Source: Actinomycetota bacterium
GTDB lineage: Bacteria; Actinomycetota; Actinomycetes; Nanopelagicales; Nanopelagicaceae
Length of the DNA: 64,000 nucleotides
Assembly: GCA_003569265.1 (NCBI GenBank)
Contig: BGON01000001.1
Coordinates: forward strand, 248,001-312,000
Direction of reading: 5' to 3'
Made by a program: the position numbers and the translations under genes. The notes below the pieces were generated by a model that was given only the letters and a program-made list of their open reading frames with translations, searched no databases and was not told where the DNA came from. Numbering within the stretch: position 1 is the first letter of the stretch; each line of letters begins with the position of its first letter. Shown here in pieces: positions 36,988 to 47,782 of this stretch.

Positions 36988-38739
36988 ATGTTAAGAACAC
37001 ACGATGCAGGTTCATTGCGCAAATCCCATGCCGGCACGACCGTTACTTTGGCCGGCTGGGTTTCCAGGCGGCGCGATCATGGTGGAGTTGCTTTTATCGA
37101 TCTGCGCGATGCCTCAGGTTCAGTTCAGGTAGTTATCCGTGATGAAAAGATTGCAAGTTCACTGCGTGCTGAGTGGTGTCTTCTCATTACTGGTGAAGTG
37201 TTAGCAAGACCAGCAGGAAATGAAAATTCAAATATTCCGACTGGTGAAATTGAAATTATGGGTGACATCGTTGTTGTTTTGAGTGAATCGGCGGCGCTGC
37301 CGTTTCCGGTTGATTCCGGAAATGATTCAGATATCAGCGAAGAAGTGCGCTTGAAGTATCGTTATTTAGATCTACGCCGTGAAAAGCCAGCAGCTAATCT
37401 TCGTCTGCGCTCAAAGGTGACTTCAGTAATCCGTCGGGTGATGGAAGATGAAGCTTTTCTTGAGATTGAAACACCATATTTAACCCGCTCAACACCTGAA
37501 GGTGCTCGTGACTTTTTAGTTCCAGTTCGTCTGCAACCAGGTAGTTGGTATGCCTTGCCACAATCACCGCAGCTCTTTAAGCAGCTGTTGATGGTGGCTG
37601 GAATGGAAAAGTACTACCAAATCGCACGTTGTTTTCGTGATGAGGACTTTAGAGCCGATCGCCAACCAGAGTTCACACAGCTCGATATTGAAATGTCATT
37701 TATTGATCAAGAGGATATCTTGGCTGTTGCTGAAAAGATTGTCGCAAAAATTTGGAAAGAGGCAATCGGTCACACAATTCCACTTCCACTACAGCGCATG
37801 ACTTATGCCGATGCAATGTCTCGATATGGTTCAGATAAGCCAGACCTTCGTTTTGGTTATGAACTTAATGAACACACTGCATATTTCGCACAAACCACTT
37901 TTAGAGTTTTCCAAGCACCATATGTTGGAAGCGTTGTTATGCCTGGGGGAGCAGCATCACCTCGCCGTGAATTAGATGCGTGGCAAGACTGGGCTAAGGC
38001 GCGCGGTGCTAAGGGTCTTGCATACATCTTGGTAAATGAAGATGGAACGTTAGGTGGACCTGTTGCAAAAAATCTTTCAGAGAAAGAATCTGCAGGGATT
38101 GCAACAGCGGCTGGAGCAAAGCTCGGAGATGCAATCTTCTTTGCTGCAGGTGAGCGCACTGCATCCTTGAATTTGCTAGGTGCGGTTCGTTTAGAGATTG
38201 GTAAGCGTTGTAATTTAATTCCAGCAGATAAGTGGGAGTTCCTGTGGGTTGTTGATGCACCTATGTTCGAGCCAACTGATAAGGGGGGTTGGACTGCCGT
38301 TCACCACCCGTTTACTGGACCAAAGCCAGAGTTTGCCCAAACATTTGCTAAGGATCCAGCTTCAGCTCTTGCCTATGCCTATGACATTGTTTTAAATGGA
38401 ACTGAACTGGGCGGTGGATCTATTCGTATCCATGATCGTCAAATACAAAAAGATGTTTTCAGCGTTATTGGTTTAAGTGATGAAGAAGCACAAAGCAAGT
38501 TTGGTTTCTTATTAGAAGCCTTCAACTACGGACCGCCTCCGCATGGAGGAATTGCATTGGGTCTTGATCGCGTGTGTGCTTTGCTCACCGGTTCAGATTC
38601 GATCCGTGAAGTTATTGCTTTCCCAAAGACTGCAAGCGGTGGAGACCCATTAACTGGTGCTCCAACTCCTATTACTACGGCGCAACGCAAGGAGAGCGGT
38701 ATTGATGGCGCTCCTAAAGCAGGGCCTCAGGTAGGCTAA
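36988..38739 (+). CDS. aspS: Aspartyl-tRNA synthetase
   Basis: Class II synthetase of 583 residues with N-terminal OB anticodon-binding domain ([26 protein letters not shown]), catalytic core motifs [27 protein letters not shown] (motif 2) and [17 protein letters not shown] (motif 3), and the bacterial GAD insert. Whether it is discriminating or also charges tRNA-Asn was not determined. Upstream of DUF948 and alaS. Confidence 0.96.
   Translation: MLRTHDAGSLRKSHAGTTVTLAGWVSRRRDHGGVAFIDLRDASGSVQVVIRDEKIASSLRAEWCLLITGEVLARPAGNENSNIPTGEIEIMGDIVVVLSESAALPFPVDSGNDSDISEEVRLKYRYLDLRREKPAANLRLRSKVTSVIRRVMEDEAFLEIETPYLTRSTPEGARDFLVPVRLQPGSWYALPQSPQLFKQLLMVAGMEKYYQIARCFRDEDFRADRQPEFTQLDIEMSFIDQEDILAVAEKIVAKIWKEAIGHTIPLPLQRMTYADAMSRYGSDKPDLRFGYELNEHTAYFAQTTFRVFQAPYVGSVVMPGGAASPRRELDAWQDWAKARGAKGLAYILVNEDGTLGGPVAKNLSEKESAGIATAAGAKLGDAIFFAAGERTASLNLLGAVRLEIGKRCNLIPADKWEFLWVVDAPMFEPTDKGGWTAVHHPFTGPKPEFAQTFAKDPASALAYAYDIVLNGTELGGGSIRIHDRQIQKDVFSVIGLSDEEAQSKFGFLLEAFNYGPPPHGGIALGLDRVCALLTGSDSIREVIAFPKTASGGDPLTGAPTPITTAQRKESGIDGAPKAGPQVG
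38732..38737 (+). promoter_or_regulatory. Candidate -10 box (leaderless) for the DUF948 gene
   Basis: TAGGCT lies exactly six bases before the ATG at 38744 and overlaps the end of aspS. The same hexamer and spacing occur at thrS and at the EF-G-like gene. Confidence 0.5.
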
Positions 38740-38743
38740 CAAC

Positions 38744-39103
38744 ATGGGTCCAGGTGGAATTGCAACAATAATCGCAAGTTGTGCGCTGATGGTTATCGCT
38801 ATCGCAGTTGCCTACGTTATTATTCGTTTAGGTCGTTTTATCGATGAGGCTAAAGCTTCTCTCAAACTAATCACCGATGAAACTGCACCGTTAATTGATG
38901 AAGTTCATACCACTGTAACTCTGGTCAACGGGCCACTTAAAAGTATTAATCGCATTACGAAGAATGCTGAAGATTTATCCGACAAAGTAAATGAAGCCAC
39001 CACCTCATTCATTAACAAAAATGGCTCAGCAGTTAAAGTCGCTGGAGCTCTACTTTCTGCTGCATCGATGAAGAAGTCTCGATCTAAGAAGAAGGCTGAG
39101 TGA
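38744..39103 (+). CDS. DUF948-type membrane-anchored protein
   Basis: A 119-residue protein with one N-terminal membrane helix (about 5-28) followed by an amphipathic helical region (FIDEAKASLKLITDETAPLIDEVHTTVTLVNGPLKSINRI) and a very basic C-terminus (KKSRSKKKAE). It resembles DUF948 proteins found between aspS and alaS in Actinomycetota. Function unknown. Stop is nine bases before the alaS start. Confidence 0.75.
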   Translation: MGPGGIATIIASCALMVIAIAVAYVIIRLGRFIDEAKASLKLITDETAPLIDEVHTTVTLVNGPLKSINRITKNAEDLSDKVNEATTSFINKNGSAVKVAGALLSAASMKKSRSKKKAE

Positions 39104-39112
39104 TCCCCACAA

Positions 39113-41785
39113 GTGGAATCCGCCGAGATCCGTTCGCGCTGGCTGCGCTTCTTTGAATCAGATAACCGTCAAGGCCTAACCCACACCGTCGTTCCTTCAG
39201 CATCTTTGATTGCTGATGATCCCAATCTTTTGCTTGTTAATGCAGGAATGGTTCCTTTTAAGCCATATTTTTTGGGGGAGATAACCCCTCCATATAAACG
39301 CGCTACTTCGGTTCAAAAGTGTGTTCGAACATTAGATATAGATGAAGTCGGTAAGACAACTCGTCATGCTTCATTTTTCCAGATGTGCGGAAACTTCTCC
39401 TTTGGTGATTACTTCAAGGCGGGTGCGATCGCACTTGCGTGGGAGCTACTGACTCGTCCCATTAATGATGGTGGTTATGGTTTTGCTGAAGATCGTTTAT
39501 GGGTCACGGTTTATCTAGATGATGACGAAGCTGCAGATATTTGGCATACCAAGGTGGGTGTGCCAAAAGAGCGCATCCAACGGCGTGATATGGAAGATAA
39601 CTTTTGGTCGATGGGTGTCCCAGGACCATGTGGTCCGTGCTCTGAGATTTATTATGATCGCGGCCCTGCATATGGCGCAGAAGGTGGACCGATCGCAGAT
39701 GAAAACCGTTATATGGAAGTGTGGAATCTGGTGTTCATGCAAAATGAACGCGGAGTTGGTTCTGGCAAAAACAATTTCCCTATTCTTGGAGAACTTCCAG
39801 CAAAGAGTATCGATACTGGTTTAGGACTTGAGCGCATGGCCGCTCTTTTGCAGGGTGTTGAGAACATTTATGAAATTGACACAACAATGCAGATTCTAAC
39901 TAAGGCATCACAGCTCACTGGTGTTAAATACGGTTCATCTGAAAAATCAGATGTTTCACTGCGCATCATTGCCGATCATGCTCGCACGTCAGCAATGCTT
40001 ATCGGTGATGGTGTAACACCTGGAAATGAAGGCCGTGGTTATGTTCTGCGTCGCATGATGCGTCGCACCATTCGTAACATGCGCTTACTTGGATCTATGG
40101 ATCCCATTATGTCTGAGCTCACCGTGGCAGCAATTGGTGCAATGGGGGCCCAGTATCCAGAGCTTGTTAATGATTCAAAGCGCATCCTTTCAGTCAGTGT
40201 TTCGGAAGAAGAAAGTTTCTTGCAAACACTCAAGAGTGGAACACAGATTTTCGATGTGGCAAGTGCAGCGTTGAAGAAGAGCAAGAGCGCAGTTCTTCCC
40301 GGGGAAGATGCCTTCAAACTCCACGACACATACGGTTTCCCCTTTGATTTAACTCTTGAAATGGCCCGTGAAGAGGGTCTAGAAGTAGATGAAGATGGCT
40401 TCCGCCGTTTAATGAAGGAACAAAAGGATCGCGCTAAAGCCGACTCTAAAGCTAAAAAGAGTGGTCATACAGATCTCTCAGTTTATCGCCAAGTGGCAGA
40501 TAAGAATGGTAAATCAGAGTTCATTGGCTATTCACATCTAACAAGTGAAGCCAGAGTAACTGCTGTTTTAGTTGATGGAAATCTAGTTGGCTCAGCTGGC
40601 GCAGATGAGGATGTCGAAATTGTTCTAGATCGAACTCCTTTCTATGCTGAAGGTGGTGGTCAGCTAGCCGATGGCGGAAGGATTACTTTGGCTAACGGCG
40701 CCGTCGTTGAGATTGATGATGTGCAAACTCCAGTCCCAGGTGTATTTGTTCACCGTGGTCGAGTTCTCTCTGGATCACTTGAAAGTGGATCCAAGGGACA
40801 AGCAGCTATCGATGTTGAACGCCGGGATGCAATTTCTCGTGCTCACACCGCAACACATATGGTTCACAAAGCCTTTCGCGAACTATTAGGAGAAACTGCA
40901 ACACAGGCAGGCTCTGAGAATTCACCAGGAAGATTCCGTTTTGATTTTCCGGCAACCGGTGCAGTTCCTGCATCAGTATTAAATGATGTTGAGTCACGTG
41001 TTAACACTTTGCTACTAGATAACCTTGAAGTAAGCGCAGAAGTGATGTCACAAGAGGCCGCAAAAAAGATTGGCGCAATGGCCCTCTTTGGTGAGAAGTA
41101 TGGTGATCAAGTACGTGTCGTGAGCGTCGGTGACTGGGCCCGCGAACTCTGCGGTGGAACACACGTATCTCGCTCTGGTCAATTGGGAGTAGTTAAACTT
41201 TTGAGTGAATCATCAATTGGTGCCGGAGTCCGCCGCGTTGAAGCTCTTGTGGGTATTGATGCCTATAAGTTTTTGGCTCGCGAACATATTTTACTGAACT
41301 CTCTTACAGAGATTATCAAGGGTGCCCGTGTTGAAGAGCTTCCAGAGCGCATAAATGGATTGATTAACTCAATGAAAGAGATTGAAAAAGAGCTCAGTGG
41401 TTTGCGATCGGCCCAAGCACTTTCACAAGTGGGAGAGATTGCCAAGAGTGCAAAGGTTATTAATGGAACAACGGTCATTACATCTGTTTTAGGCGATGGT
41501 ATTTCTGGAGATGATCTAAGAAAGATTGCTTTGGAATTGCGTTCAAAGGCTGCCAACAGCGTTGTTGCACTCATCAGTGTTAACGATTCAAAGCCGGTAT
41601 TAGTTGTGGCGGCAAGTGACACTGCTCGTGCTGGTGGTATTAAGGCGGGAGCGTTAGTAAAGATTGGTTCAACGGTATTAGGTGGCGGTGGAGGCGGCAA
41701 AGATGACTTCGCCCAAGGCGGAGGAATAGATGCGGCTAAATCAGTTGATGCATTAGCTGCAATTTCACAAGCCATCGTTGGATAA
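39113..41785 (+). CDS. alaS: Alanyl-tRNA synthetase
   Basis: Full-length enzyme of 890 residues from a GTG start; the actinobacterial N-terminus [15 protein letters not shown] supports it. Catalytic domain with [15 protein letters not shown] and [17 protein letters not shown], editing domain with zinc motif [11 protein letters not shown] and later [11 protein letters not shown], and the C-terminal domain with [15 protein letters not shown]. It clears mischarged Ser- and Gly-tRNA-Ala. No clear Shine-Dalgarno precedes the GTG. Confidence 0.96.
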   Translation: MESAEIRSRWLRFFESDNRQGLTHTVVPSASLIADDPNLLLVNAGMVPFKPYFLGEITPPYKRATSVQKCVRTLDIDEVGKTTRHASFFQMCGNFSFGDYFKAGAIALAWELLTRPINDGGYGFAEDRLWVTVYLDDDEAADIWHTKVGVPKERIQRRDMEDNFWSMGVPGPCGPCSEIYYDRGPAYGAEGGPIADENRYMEVWNLVFMQNERGVGSGKNNFPILGELPAKSIDTGLGLERMAALLQGVENIYEIDTTMQILTKASQLTGVKYGSSEKSDVSLRIIADHARTSAMLIGDGVTPGNEGRGYVLRRMMRRTIRNMRLLGSMDPIMSELTVAAIGAMGAQYPELVNDSKRILSVSVSEEESFLQTLKSGTQIFDVASAALKKSKSAVLPGEDAFKLHDTYGFPFDLTLEMAREEGLEVDEDGFRRLMKEQKDRAKADSKAKKSGHTDLSVYRQVADKNGKSEFIGYSHLTSEARVTAVLVDGNLVGSAGADEDVEIVLDRTPFYAEGGGQLADGGRITLANGAVVEIDDVQTPVPGVFVHRGRVLSGSLESGSKGQAAIDVERRDAISRAHTATHMVHKAFRELLGETATQAGSENSPGRFRFDFPATGAVPASVLNDVESRVNTLLLDNLEVSAEVMSQEAAKKIGAMALFGEKYGDQVRVVSVGDWARELCGGTHVSRSGQLGVVKLLSESSIGAGVRRVEALVGIDAYKFLAREHILLNSLTEIIKGARVEELPERINGLINSMKEIEKELSGLRSAQALSQVGEIAKSAKVINGTTVITSVLGDGISGDDLRKIALELRSKAANSVVALISVNDSKPVLVVAASDTARAGGIKAGALVKIGSTVLGGGGGGKDDFAQGGGIDAAKSVDALAAISQAIVG

Positions 41786-41792
41786 TTACTCC

Positions 41793-42218
41793 ATGCAAAG
41801 AGGTCGCCGAATCGCCTTTGATTATGGCGATGTCAGAATCGGCGTTGCAGTCTGTGATCCAGATGGCATATTAGCTACGCCACTCACAACATTGCAGGCC
41901 TCTGATAACAAACTCAAGTCTCAAATTGCTCAGATCTTTTCAGAGTATGAACCTATTCATATCTATGTGGGCAAACCTTCACATATGGATGGGCGGGAGA
42001 GTGAGTCGGCGGAGAAAGCTTCCACTTTTGCAAAGATGTTAACTGAACTGACTTCATCTCCCGTAACACTCATTGATGAGCGGTTGAGTACTGTTACTGC
42101 CACTCGCGGTATGCGGGATTCAGGTGTTAACAGCAAGGATGCACGCGCTTCGATAGATCAAGCTGCTGCGGTTGAGATTCTTAACTTTGCCCTCGAAATT
42201 GAAAAGAACAAAGGATGA
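41793..42218 (+). CDS. ruvX: YqgF/RuvX-type Holliday-junction resolvase-like protein
   Basis: A 141-residue RNase H-fold protein with FDYGDVRIGVAVCDPDGILATPL at the start, LIDERLSTVTA in the middle and SIDQAAAVEIL near the end, carrying the conserved acidic residues. Homologues act in 16S rRNA 5'-end maturation or junction resolution. The frame also allows TTG at 41778 overlapping alaS; ATG at 41793 is preferred. It overlaps mltG by four bases. Confidence 0.9.
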   Translation: MQRGRRIAFDYGDVRIGVAVCDPDGILATPLTTLQASDNKLKSQIAQIFSEYEPIHIYVGKPSHMDGRESESAEKASTFAKMLTELTSSPVTLIDERLSTVTATRGMRDSGVNSKDARASIDQAAAVEILNFALEIEKNKG

Positions 42219-43246
42219 AGATATTCAATAACCCTCTTATCCGTGTGGTTGCGGCCTTTCTCTTTGTCGCACTTCTTAGCCTTTCCATCCACACAGTCAG
42301 ATCCAATGTTTCCTCTGCGCCTGATTTTCCAACAGCTAATTTAGGAGCTAATTCACCGGTTGTAGTTGTTGAAATTCCAGCGGGTGCTAGCGGATCTGCG
42401 GTGGCGCAAATACTTTATGAGAACAAGGTAACCAAGTCTGCGCTGGCATACTTTAGAGCAGCAGTTGCGGATCCTCGTTCTGCCAAAGTTGCACCCGGTG
42501 CACATGAACTAAATGTGGGAATCTCTGCGCGTCAGGCGTTAGCTCAACTTCTTGACCCTGCACGTATACCGAATTTGATCAAAGTTTTCGAGGGTGGTTG
42601 GAAGAGTGAAGTAATTGATTCTTTAGTTAAGTATGGTTTCACAAAGAGAGATATTGATACTGCCTTCAAGAAAGTTGTTTTGCCTGCCGGATTTTCGAAT
42701 GCTGAAGGTTTACTTTTCCCAGCGCAATATTCATTCCCTGCTGGCACAAGTGCATTAGATGCTGTGCAATCAATGGTTGATCGATTCTCGGATGAAGAAA
42801 CGGGACAAAGACTTTTGGCTGCAAAAGGAAAATACTCTCCAGCACAGCTGTTGACCATCGCATCATTGATACAAGCTGAGGGGGGCGCAGGGGATTTCTA
42901 TAAAGTTTCTAGAGTCATCAGAAATCGCCTAGAAATCTCTATGCCTCTGCAGTTAGATGCCACGGTTCACTATGTGAAGAAGCTTCGTGGGGAAATCTTT
43001 TTGAGTACCAATTCCACCCTGATCAAGTCTCCCTACAACACCTATAGAAATTATGGTCTTCCACCAACACCTATTGGAAATCCAGGAAATGATGCAATAG
43101 CTGCGGCATTAAAGCCTGCCGACGGGGATTGGCTGTATTTCATTACAGTTGCACCTGGGGACACACGTTTCACTCGCTCTCATGATGAATTTCTTACATG
43201 GAAAGCCCTCTTTGTGAAAAATAGAAAGGCAGGAGTATTCAAATGA
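42215..43246 (+). CDS. mltG: Endolytic peptidoglycan transglycosylase MltG
   Basis: A 343-residue single-pass membrane protein (helix about 10-28) with a LysM-like segment (VVVEIPAGASGSAVAQILYENKV) and the YceG domain. The catalytic Glu is in LTIASLIQAEGG, followed by RVIRNRLEISMPLQLDATVHYV and SPYNTYRNYGLPPTPIGNPG. It cuts nascent glycan strands. Overlaps by four bases with both ruvX and aroE. Confidence 0.94.
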   Translation: MKIFNNPLIRVVAAFLFVALLSLSIHTVRSNVSSAPDFPTANLGANSPVVVVEIPAGASGSAVAQILYENKVTKSALAYFRAAVADPRSAKVAPGAHELNVGISARQALAQLLDPARIPNLIKVFEGGWKSEVIDSLVKYGFTKRDIDTAFKKVVLPAGFSNAEGLLFPAQYSFPAGTSALDAVQSMVDRFSDEETGQRLLAAKGKYSPAQLLTIASLIQAEGGAGDFYKVSRVIRNRLEISMPLQLDATVHYVKKLRGEIFLSTNSTLIKSPYNTYRNYGLPPTPIGNPGNDAIAAALKPADGDWLYFITVAPGDTRFTRSHDEFLTWKALFVKNRKAGVFK

Positions 43247-44046
43247 TAAAAGCTGCTGTCTTGGGATCACCTATTTCTCACTCGTTGAGTCCATTGCTGC
43301 ATAACACCGCTTACGAACAGCTTGGTGTAAAAGGCAGTTATGAAGCTATAGAAGTCAATGCCGGCGGATTAGCTAAGTTCATGGATGGCAGAGATAAGAG
43401 TTGGACTGGGTTCTCATTAACTATGCCGCTAAAAGAAGAGGCCATTGAGTATGCCGATCACGTTGATGATTTGGCAAAGAGAATTAATAGTGCAAATACT
43501 TTGTATAAGGATGGGGGAGCGTGGCGCGCTAGTTCAACAGACGTTATCGGTTTCGCTCACGCACTTAAGTCTCACAAGGTTGAAATCAAGGGCCACGTTG
43601 TCATTCTTGGCGCTGGAGCAACAGCGCGTGCTGCTGCTGCAGCTTGCGATGGTGCAGCGGAGCATATAACTGTTATTAACCGTTCTCTTTCAAGAGTTGC
43701 AGGGATGTCAGATGCAGTTCTTGAGTCTGAGTTGAGTTTTCTTAATTGGGATGATCTGAGCGTTCTTTCTGATGCTGATTTAGTAATTAGCACAGCACCA
43801 GCGGGTGTTACGGATTCAATTGATTTACCTAAAAAAACTTCCTCTCCTTTTTTTGAAGCTCTCTATAAGCCCTGGCCAACACCTGCTTCAGCGCTATGGG
43901 CATCACGCGGTGGAACTGTCATTGATGGTTTAGACCTGTTGATTCATCAAGCGATTGCGCAGATATCAATTTTCTCAGGCACAGCCTTTGATACTTCAGC
44001 GATGTATACCCAACTGCGCAGCGTGGGGTTAGCCGCGCTTAAGTAA
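43243..44046 (+). CDS. aroE: Shikimate dehydrogenase
   Basis: A 267-residue NADPH-dependent enzyme. The substrate site includes SPISHSLSPLLHN, the catalytic Lys of LTMPLKEEA, NSANTLYKDGG and the Asp of STDVIGFAHAL; the nucleotide-binding loop is ILGAGATARA. It reduces 3-dehydroshikimate to shikimate. The other shikimate enzymes follow after an A24 peptidase gene. Confidence 0.93.
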   Translation: MIKAAVLGSPISHSLSPLLHNTAYEQLGVKGSYEAIEVNAGGLAKFMDGRDKSWTGFSLTMPLKEEAIEYADHVDDLAKRINSANTLYKDGGAWRASSTDVIGFAHALKSHKVEIKGHVVILGAGATARAAAAACDGAAEHITVINRSLSRVAGMSDAVLESELSFLNWDDLSVLSDADLVISTAPAGVTDSIDLPKKTSSPFFEALYKPWPTPASALWASRGGTVIDGLDLLIHQAIAQISIFSGTAFDTSAMYTQLRSVGLAALK

Positions 44047-44093
44047 TCCACACTCTACATCCGCAGTGATTTCAAAAACTCTACTCTTGATCA

Positions 44094-44495
44094 GTGCTCT
44101 ATCTTCTCTTTGCGATTCCGATATCGATAGCGGATCTATCACAGCGTAAGATTCCAAATATCTATCTACAGATCTACGCCTACTACGTTGGAGCCCTCTT
44201 CATAGTCAACGGTTTGCCAGGTGCACAATTGATGCTCGTGGTCATCGTTACTCTTGGCATCTTATTCATTTTCGGAGTTGGGATGGGCGACTGTAAGTTA
44301 TTGGCTTTGATTGTTTTGATGGCAGAGATTTCCTACCTCCAAGAATTTGAGCAGCTTTTAATAGCGATACTTTTAACCTCTCTCATTGACATTATGCTCA
44401 GATGGGGATATTCCAAGGTATTCCCGAGAACGATTGCCATGGCTCCAGCGATATTTCTGGGAACAAGCCTTTATTTGGCAACGGGCGGGAGCTAA
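44094..44495 (+). CDS. A24-type prepilin peptidase-like protein
   Basis: A 133-residue membrane protein with four or five helices. The two catalytic Asp of aspartyl prepilin peptidases appear in [11 protein letters not shown] and [10 protein letters not shown] (GxGD). The N-methyltransferase domain of large PilD proteins is missing, as in CpaA/TadV. GTG at 44094 follows directly after an in-frame stop, so it cannot begin earlier. No pilin or secretion-ATPase genes are present in the window; its location between aroE and aroC is a common actinobacterial arrangement. Confidence 0.82.
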   Translation: MLYLLFAIPISIADLSQRKIPNIYLQIYAYYVGALFIVNGLPGAQLMLVVIVTLGILFIFGVGMGDCKLLALIVLMAEISYLQEFEQLLIAILLTSLIDIMLRWGYSKVFPRTIAMAPAIFLGTSLYLATGGS

Positions 44496-44514
44496 CTTCT
44501 GCAAGAATAGGCAC

Positions 44515-45696
44515 ATGCGTTGGTTAACTGCGGGTGAATCACATGGTCAAGCACTTACTGCCATCATCGAGGGAATCCCCGCTTCGGTAGAAATCACGAC
44601 TGCAGATATCGATCGCCATCTTGAGCGACGTCGCCTTGGTTATGGGCGAGGGGCTCGACAAAATTTTGAAGCAGATAAGGTCACGATTCTTGGTGGAATT
44701 CGTTTAGGACTTACGCAAGGTGGACCAATCGCAATTCAGGTGGGTAATTCAGAGTGGCCTAAATGGGAAAAAGTTATGTCAGCAGATCCTGTTGCCGAAG
44801 ATGAGATCAAAGATTTAGCCCGTAATGCACCATTAACTAGACCACGTCCTGGTCATGCAGATTTAGTTGGAATGCAAAAATATGATTTTAGTGATGCTCG
44901 ACCAATTTTGGAACGGGCAAGTGCCCGAGAAACGGCTTCCCGAGTTGCACTTGGCGCAGTTGCTCGCAGTTTCCTCGAACAGAGTGTTGGAATCACTATT
45001 TTGTCTCACGTTTTATCTATTGGAAAAGCGCGTGTGAGCGATGATTATGTGCTGCCTGATGCAAAAGACATGGCAAGAATAGATAAGGATCCAGTTCGTT
45101 GCGCTGATGAAGCAACAAGTGCCCAAATGATCAAAGAGATCGAAGCTGCTCACGCAGATGGTGATACTTTAGGCGGAGTAGTAGAAGTTCTAGCATTTAA
45201 TATGCCACCAGGTTTGGGTTCATATGTTCATTCCGATCGCAGACTGGATGCTCGCTTAGCGGGAGCGCTGATGGGAATTCAAGCCATTAAAGGCGTTGAG
45301 GTCGGCGATGGCTTTGAAACTGCAACGCGCCGTGGATCAGTTGCACATGATGAAATTGAAAAGAATAAGCAAGGCAAGATTGTTCGCCGCACAGATCGAG
45401 CAGGGGGAACAGAGGGCGGGATGTCTAATGGCGAGGTCCTACGCGTTCGCGCAGCGATGAAGCCAATCTCTACCGTGCCTAAAGCTTTAGATACGATCGA
45501 CGTTGCTACTGGAGAAAGTGCCAAGGCAATAAATCAACGCTCTGATGTCTGCGCAGTGCCTGCAGCCGGAGTAGTTGCTGAAGCGATGGTGGCACTTGTT
45601 TTAGCCGAGGCAGTACTCGAAAAATTCGGTGGTGATTCAGTAACCGAAACACGCCGCAATTTCAATAGCTACATGCAGAACCTGAACTTTTCATAA
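44515..45696 (+). CDS. aroC: Chorismate synthase
   Basis: A 393-residue FMN-dependent enzyme converting EPSP to chorismate. It begins [23 protein letters not shown] and has [41 protein letters not shown] and [11 protein letters not shown]. The frame is open upstream to 44386, but that overlaps the A24 gene in another frame and adds no conserved sequence. EPSP synthase (aroA) is not in this window. Confidence 0.96.
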   Translation: MRWLTAGESHGQALTAIIEGIPASVEITTADIDRHLERRRLGYGRGARQNFEADKVTILGGIRLGLTQGGPIAIQVGNSEWPKWEKVMSADPVAEDEIKDLARNAPLTRPRPGHADLVGMQKYDFSDARPILERASARETASRVALGAVARSFLEQSVGITILSHVLSIGKARVSDDYVLPDAKDMARIDKDPVRCADEATSAQMIKEIEAAHADGDTLGGVVEVLAFNMPPGLGSYVHSDRRLDARLAGALMGIQAIKGVEVGDGFETATRRGSVAHDEIEKNKQGKIVRRTDRAGGTEGGMSNGEVLRVRAAMKPISTVPKALDTIDVATGESAKAINQRSDVCAVPAAGVVAEAMVALVLAEAVLEKFGGDSVTETRRNFNSYMQNLNFS

Positions 45697-45698
45697 AG

Positions 45699-46199
45699 AT
45701 GCCTCGCCTTATATTGATTGGGCCACCGGGTTGCGGTAAATCCACTGTGGGCGCTGCATTAGCCGACAAACTCTCTATTGAGTTCATCGATACTGATACT
45801 GCAATCGAAGCTTCTTACGGTCATAAGATCTCAGATATTTTTGTCGATAAAGGTGAAGAGTTCTTTCGCGATTTAGAGTTCACCACCTTGACCAATTCTT
45901 TATCTGTGAGCGATTGCGTTCTCTCTCTCGGTGGAGGCGCACCGATTGCATCGAGATCCCAGGATTTACTTAAAGGCTCACAAACCCCAGTTTTCTTTCT
46001 TGATGTTTCATTAGCAGTTGCAGCACCACGAGTGGGCTTTAACCGTGACAGACCTCTTCTATTGGGTAATCCAAGAGCACAATGGCAAGCACTAGCAGAG
46101 ACACGTAGGCCAATCTATGAATCTTTGGCTAGCTTTGTCATTAAAGTTGATGCCATGTCAGTCAAAGATGTTGTTGACGAGATTGAAGCAAAATTATGA
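45699..46199 (+). CDS. aroK: Shikimate kinase
   Basis: A 166-residue P-loop kinase: Walker A GPPGCGKSTV, shikimate-binding Asp in FIDTDTAIE, GEEFFRDLE (Arg), and the GGG motif in LSLGGGAPI. Phosphorylates shikimate at the 3-OH. Two bases after aroC and overlapping aroB by four. Confidence 0.94.
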   Translation: MPRLILIGPPGCGKSTVGAALADKLSIEFIDTDTAIEASYGHKISDIFVDKGEEFFRDLEFTTLTNSLSVSDCVLSLGGGAPIASRSQDLLKGSQTPVFFLDVSLAVAAPRVGFNRDRPLLLGNPRAQWQALAETRRPIYESLASFVIKVDAMSVKDVVDEIEAKL

Positions 46200-47254
46200 T
46201 TAACACAATACGGGTTCATGCAGAGCATGAGTATGACGTAGTCATTGGTTGCCAGTGGCAAAAGCATCTAAAGCAATCGCTAGATTCATACACCCGTGTT
46301 GCCCTCATCTATTCATCAGCAATGCGTGATCAAATCAAAGGTTTTCAACCAGAGAACACCGAGATCCATTATTTCGAAGTTGCCGATGGTGAAGCAGCAA
46401 AGAGCGCTCAATCCCTGCAATCGTTATGGAACTGGTTAGGGGCTGCTGGATTTACTCGATCGGATGCCCTCGTTGGTGTTGGCGGGGGAACCATCACAGA
46501 TTTAGCAGGTTTTGCCGCAGCATCGTGGCTACGTGGTATCGACTGGATCGCAGTGCCAACAACAGTAGCTGGAATGGTTGATGCAGCAATCGGTGGAAAA
46601 ACTGGAATAAATAGTGATTACGGCAAGAATCTCATCGGTGCATTTCATTCACCGCAGAAGGTTCTGATTGATACCTCGTGGCTAAAAACATTGAGTGATA
46701 GAGATTTTTCGGCAGGACTGGCAGAAGTAGTCAAGTGTGGCTTTATTGTAGATGAACAGATCCTAGAGTTAATGAAAGGTAAGAATCTGTCGCAGATCCG
46801 CGGTGATGCCTCACTTGTTCAAGATTTGATTACCCGTTCGGTTGCAGTCAAAGCCCATGTTGTGGCAAGTGATTTCAAGGAGTCGTTTGGGCGAGAAGTT
46901 CTCAATTACGGACACACTTTGGGTCACGCCATTGAAACCCATAGCAAATATTCATTGCGCCATGGTGAAGCCGTGGCAATTGGTCTGGTCTTTGCAGCCC
47001 AACTCTCTGGTGTAAAAGGCTTGCTGGATTCAAAGAGCATCGCTCTGCACCAACAAATTTTGAATGACATTGGGTTGCCTACTAAATACCCAAGTGATGC
47101 TTGGCAACATCTTTATCCACTGCTTGCCTTGGATAAGAAGTCGCGCGGTTATCAACTCCGATTTGTGGGTTTATGCGGCATCGGTAAGACCTTGCGCATA
47201 GAGGATGCAAATGAAAGCGAACTTCGCTTAGCGTATGAGAGAATTAGCTCATGA
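46196..47254 (+). CDS. aroB: 3-dehydroquinate synthase
   Basis: A 352-residue NAD- and zinc-dependent enzyme converting DAHP to 3-dehydroquinate. GVGGGTITDLAGFAAASWLRGIDW binds NAD; zinc ligands are the Glu of GLAEVVKCGFI and the His residues of NYGHTLGHAIE and LRHGEAVAIG. Normal length, coupled to aroK and aroQ. Confidence 0.95.
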   Translation: MINTIRVHAEHEYDVVIGCQWQKHLKQSLDSYTRVALIYSSAMRDQIKGFQPENTEIHYFEVADGEAAKSAQSLQSLWNWLGAAGFTRSDALVGVGGGTITDLAGFAAASWLRGIDWIAVPTTVAGMVDAAIGGKTGINSDYGKNLIGAFHSPQKVLIDTSWLKTLSDRDFSAGLAEVVKCGFIVDEQILELMKGKNLSQIRGDASLVQDLITRSVAVKAHVVASDFKESFGREVLNYGHTLGHAIETHSKYSLRHGEAVAIGLVFAAQLSGVKGLLDSKSIALHQQILNDIGLPTKYPSDAWQHLYPLLALDKKSRGYQLRFVGLCGIGKTLRIEDANESELRLAYERISS

Positions 47255-47682
47255 AAATCATGGTTATCAACGGCCCAAATCTGGCCCGGTTAGATATTCG
47301 TGACTCTTCAATTTATGGAGATCTCAATTACGCTGAACTAAAATCTTTCATTGAAGCCAGTGCGGCCTCGTCGGGAATGCAGGCTGATGTTCGACAGAGC
47401 AATGATGAGGCCATAATTATTGGATGGCTGCATGAAGCCGCTGATGCCAAGTTGCCGGTCATTATCAACCCTGCAGCCTTTACACATTATTCTTATGCAA
47501 TCCGCGATGCTGCAGAACTTTTGAAAGCACCATTGATTGAAGTGCATTTATCAAATCCAATGGCACGTGAAGAGTTTCGTCACACTTCAGTAATCTCTGG
47601 TGTGGCAACGGGGACAATTGCCGGTTTTGGTCCCAATTCCTATGTTTTAGCGATTAGCGCCCTTAAATCCTTGCTTGGCTAA
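47251..47682 (+). CDS. aroQ: Type II 3-dehydroquinate dehydratase
   Basis: A 143-residue dodecameric-type dehydroquinase. INGPNLARLDIRDSSIYGDLNY holds the catalytic Arg and Tyr of the flexible lid, NPAAFTHYSYAIRDA the substrate-binding Asn and His, and VHLSNPMAREEFRHTS the second conserved block. In the lid the usual NLLGxREPxxYG is altered to ARLDIRDSSIYG but keeps the Arg and Tyr. Overlaps aroB by four bases. Confidence 0.92.
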   Translation: MKIMVINGPNLARLDIRDSSIYGDLNYAELKSFIEASAASSGMQADVRQSNDEAIIIGWLHEAADAKLPVIINPAAFTHYSYAIRDAAELLKAPLIEVHLSNPMAREEFRHTSVISGVATGTIAGFGPNSYVLAISALKSLLG

Positions 47683-47782
47683 GTTGAAAAATCACCCTGC
47701 AAATACGGGTATCCTTGGCCTCTTGTCATTGAGAATCAATGGCCGTAAATAATCACCTACAGATATGAGTGGAGCTTGAACC

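Noticed and set aside
47727-47741. CATTGA/TCAATG hairpin upstream of efp
   Set aside because: The stem is six bases, A/T-rich and not followed by a T-run; not enough for a terminator or riboswitch call.
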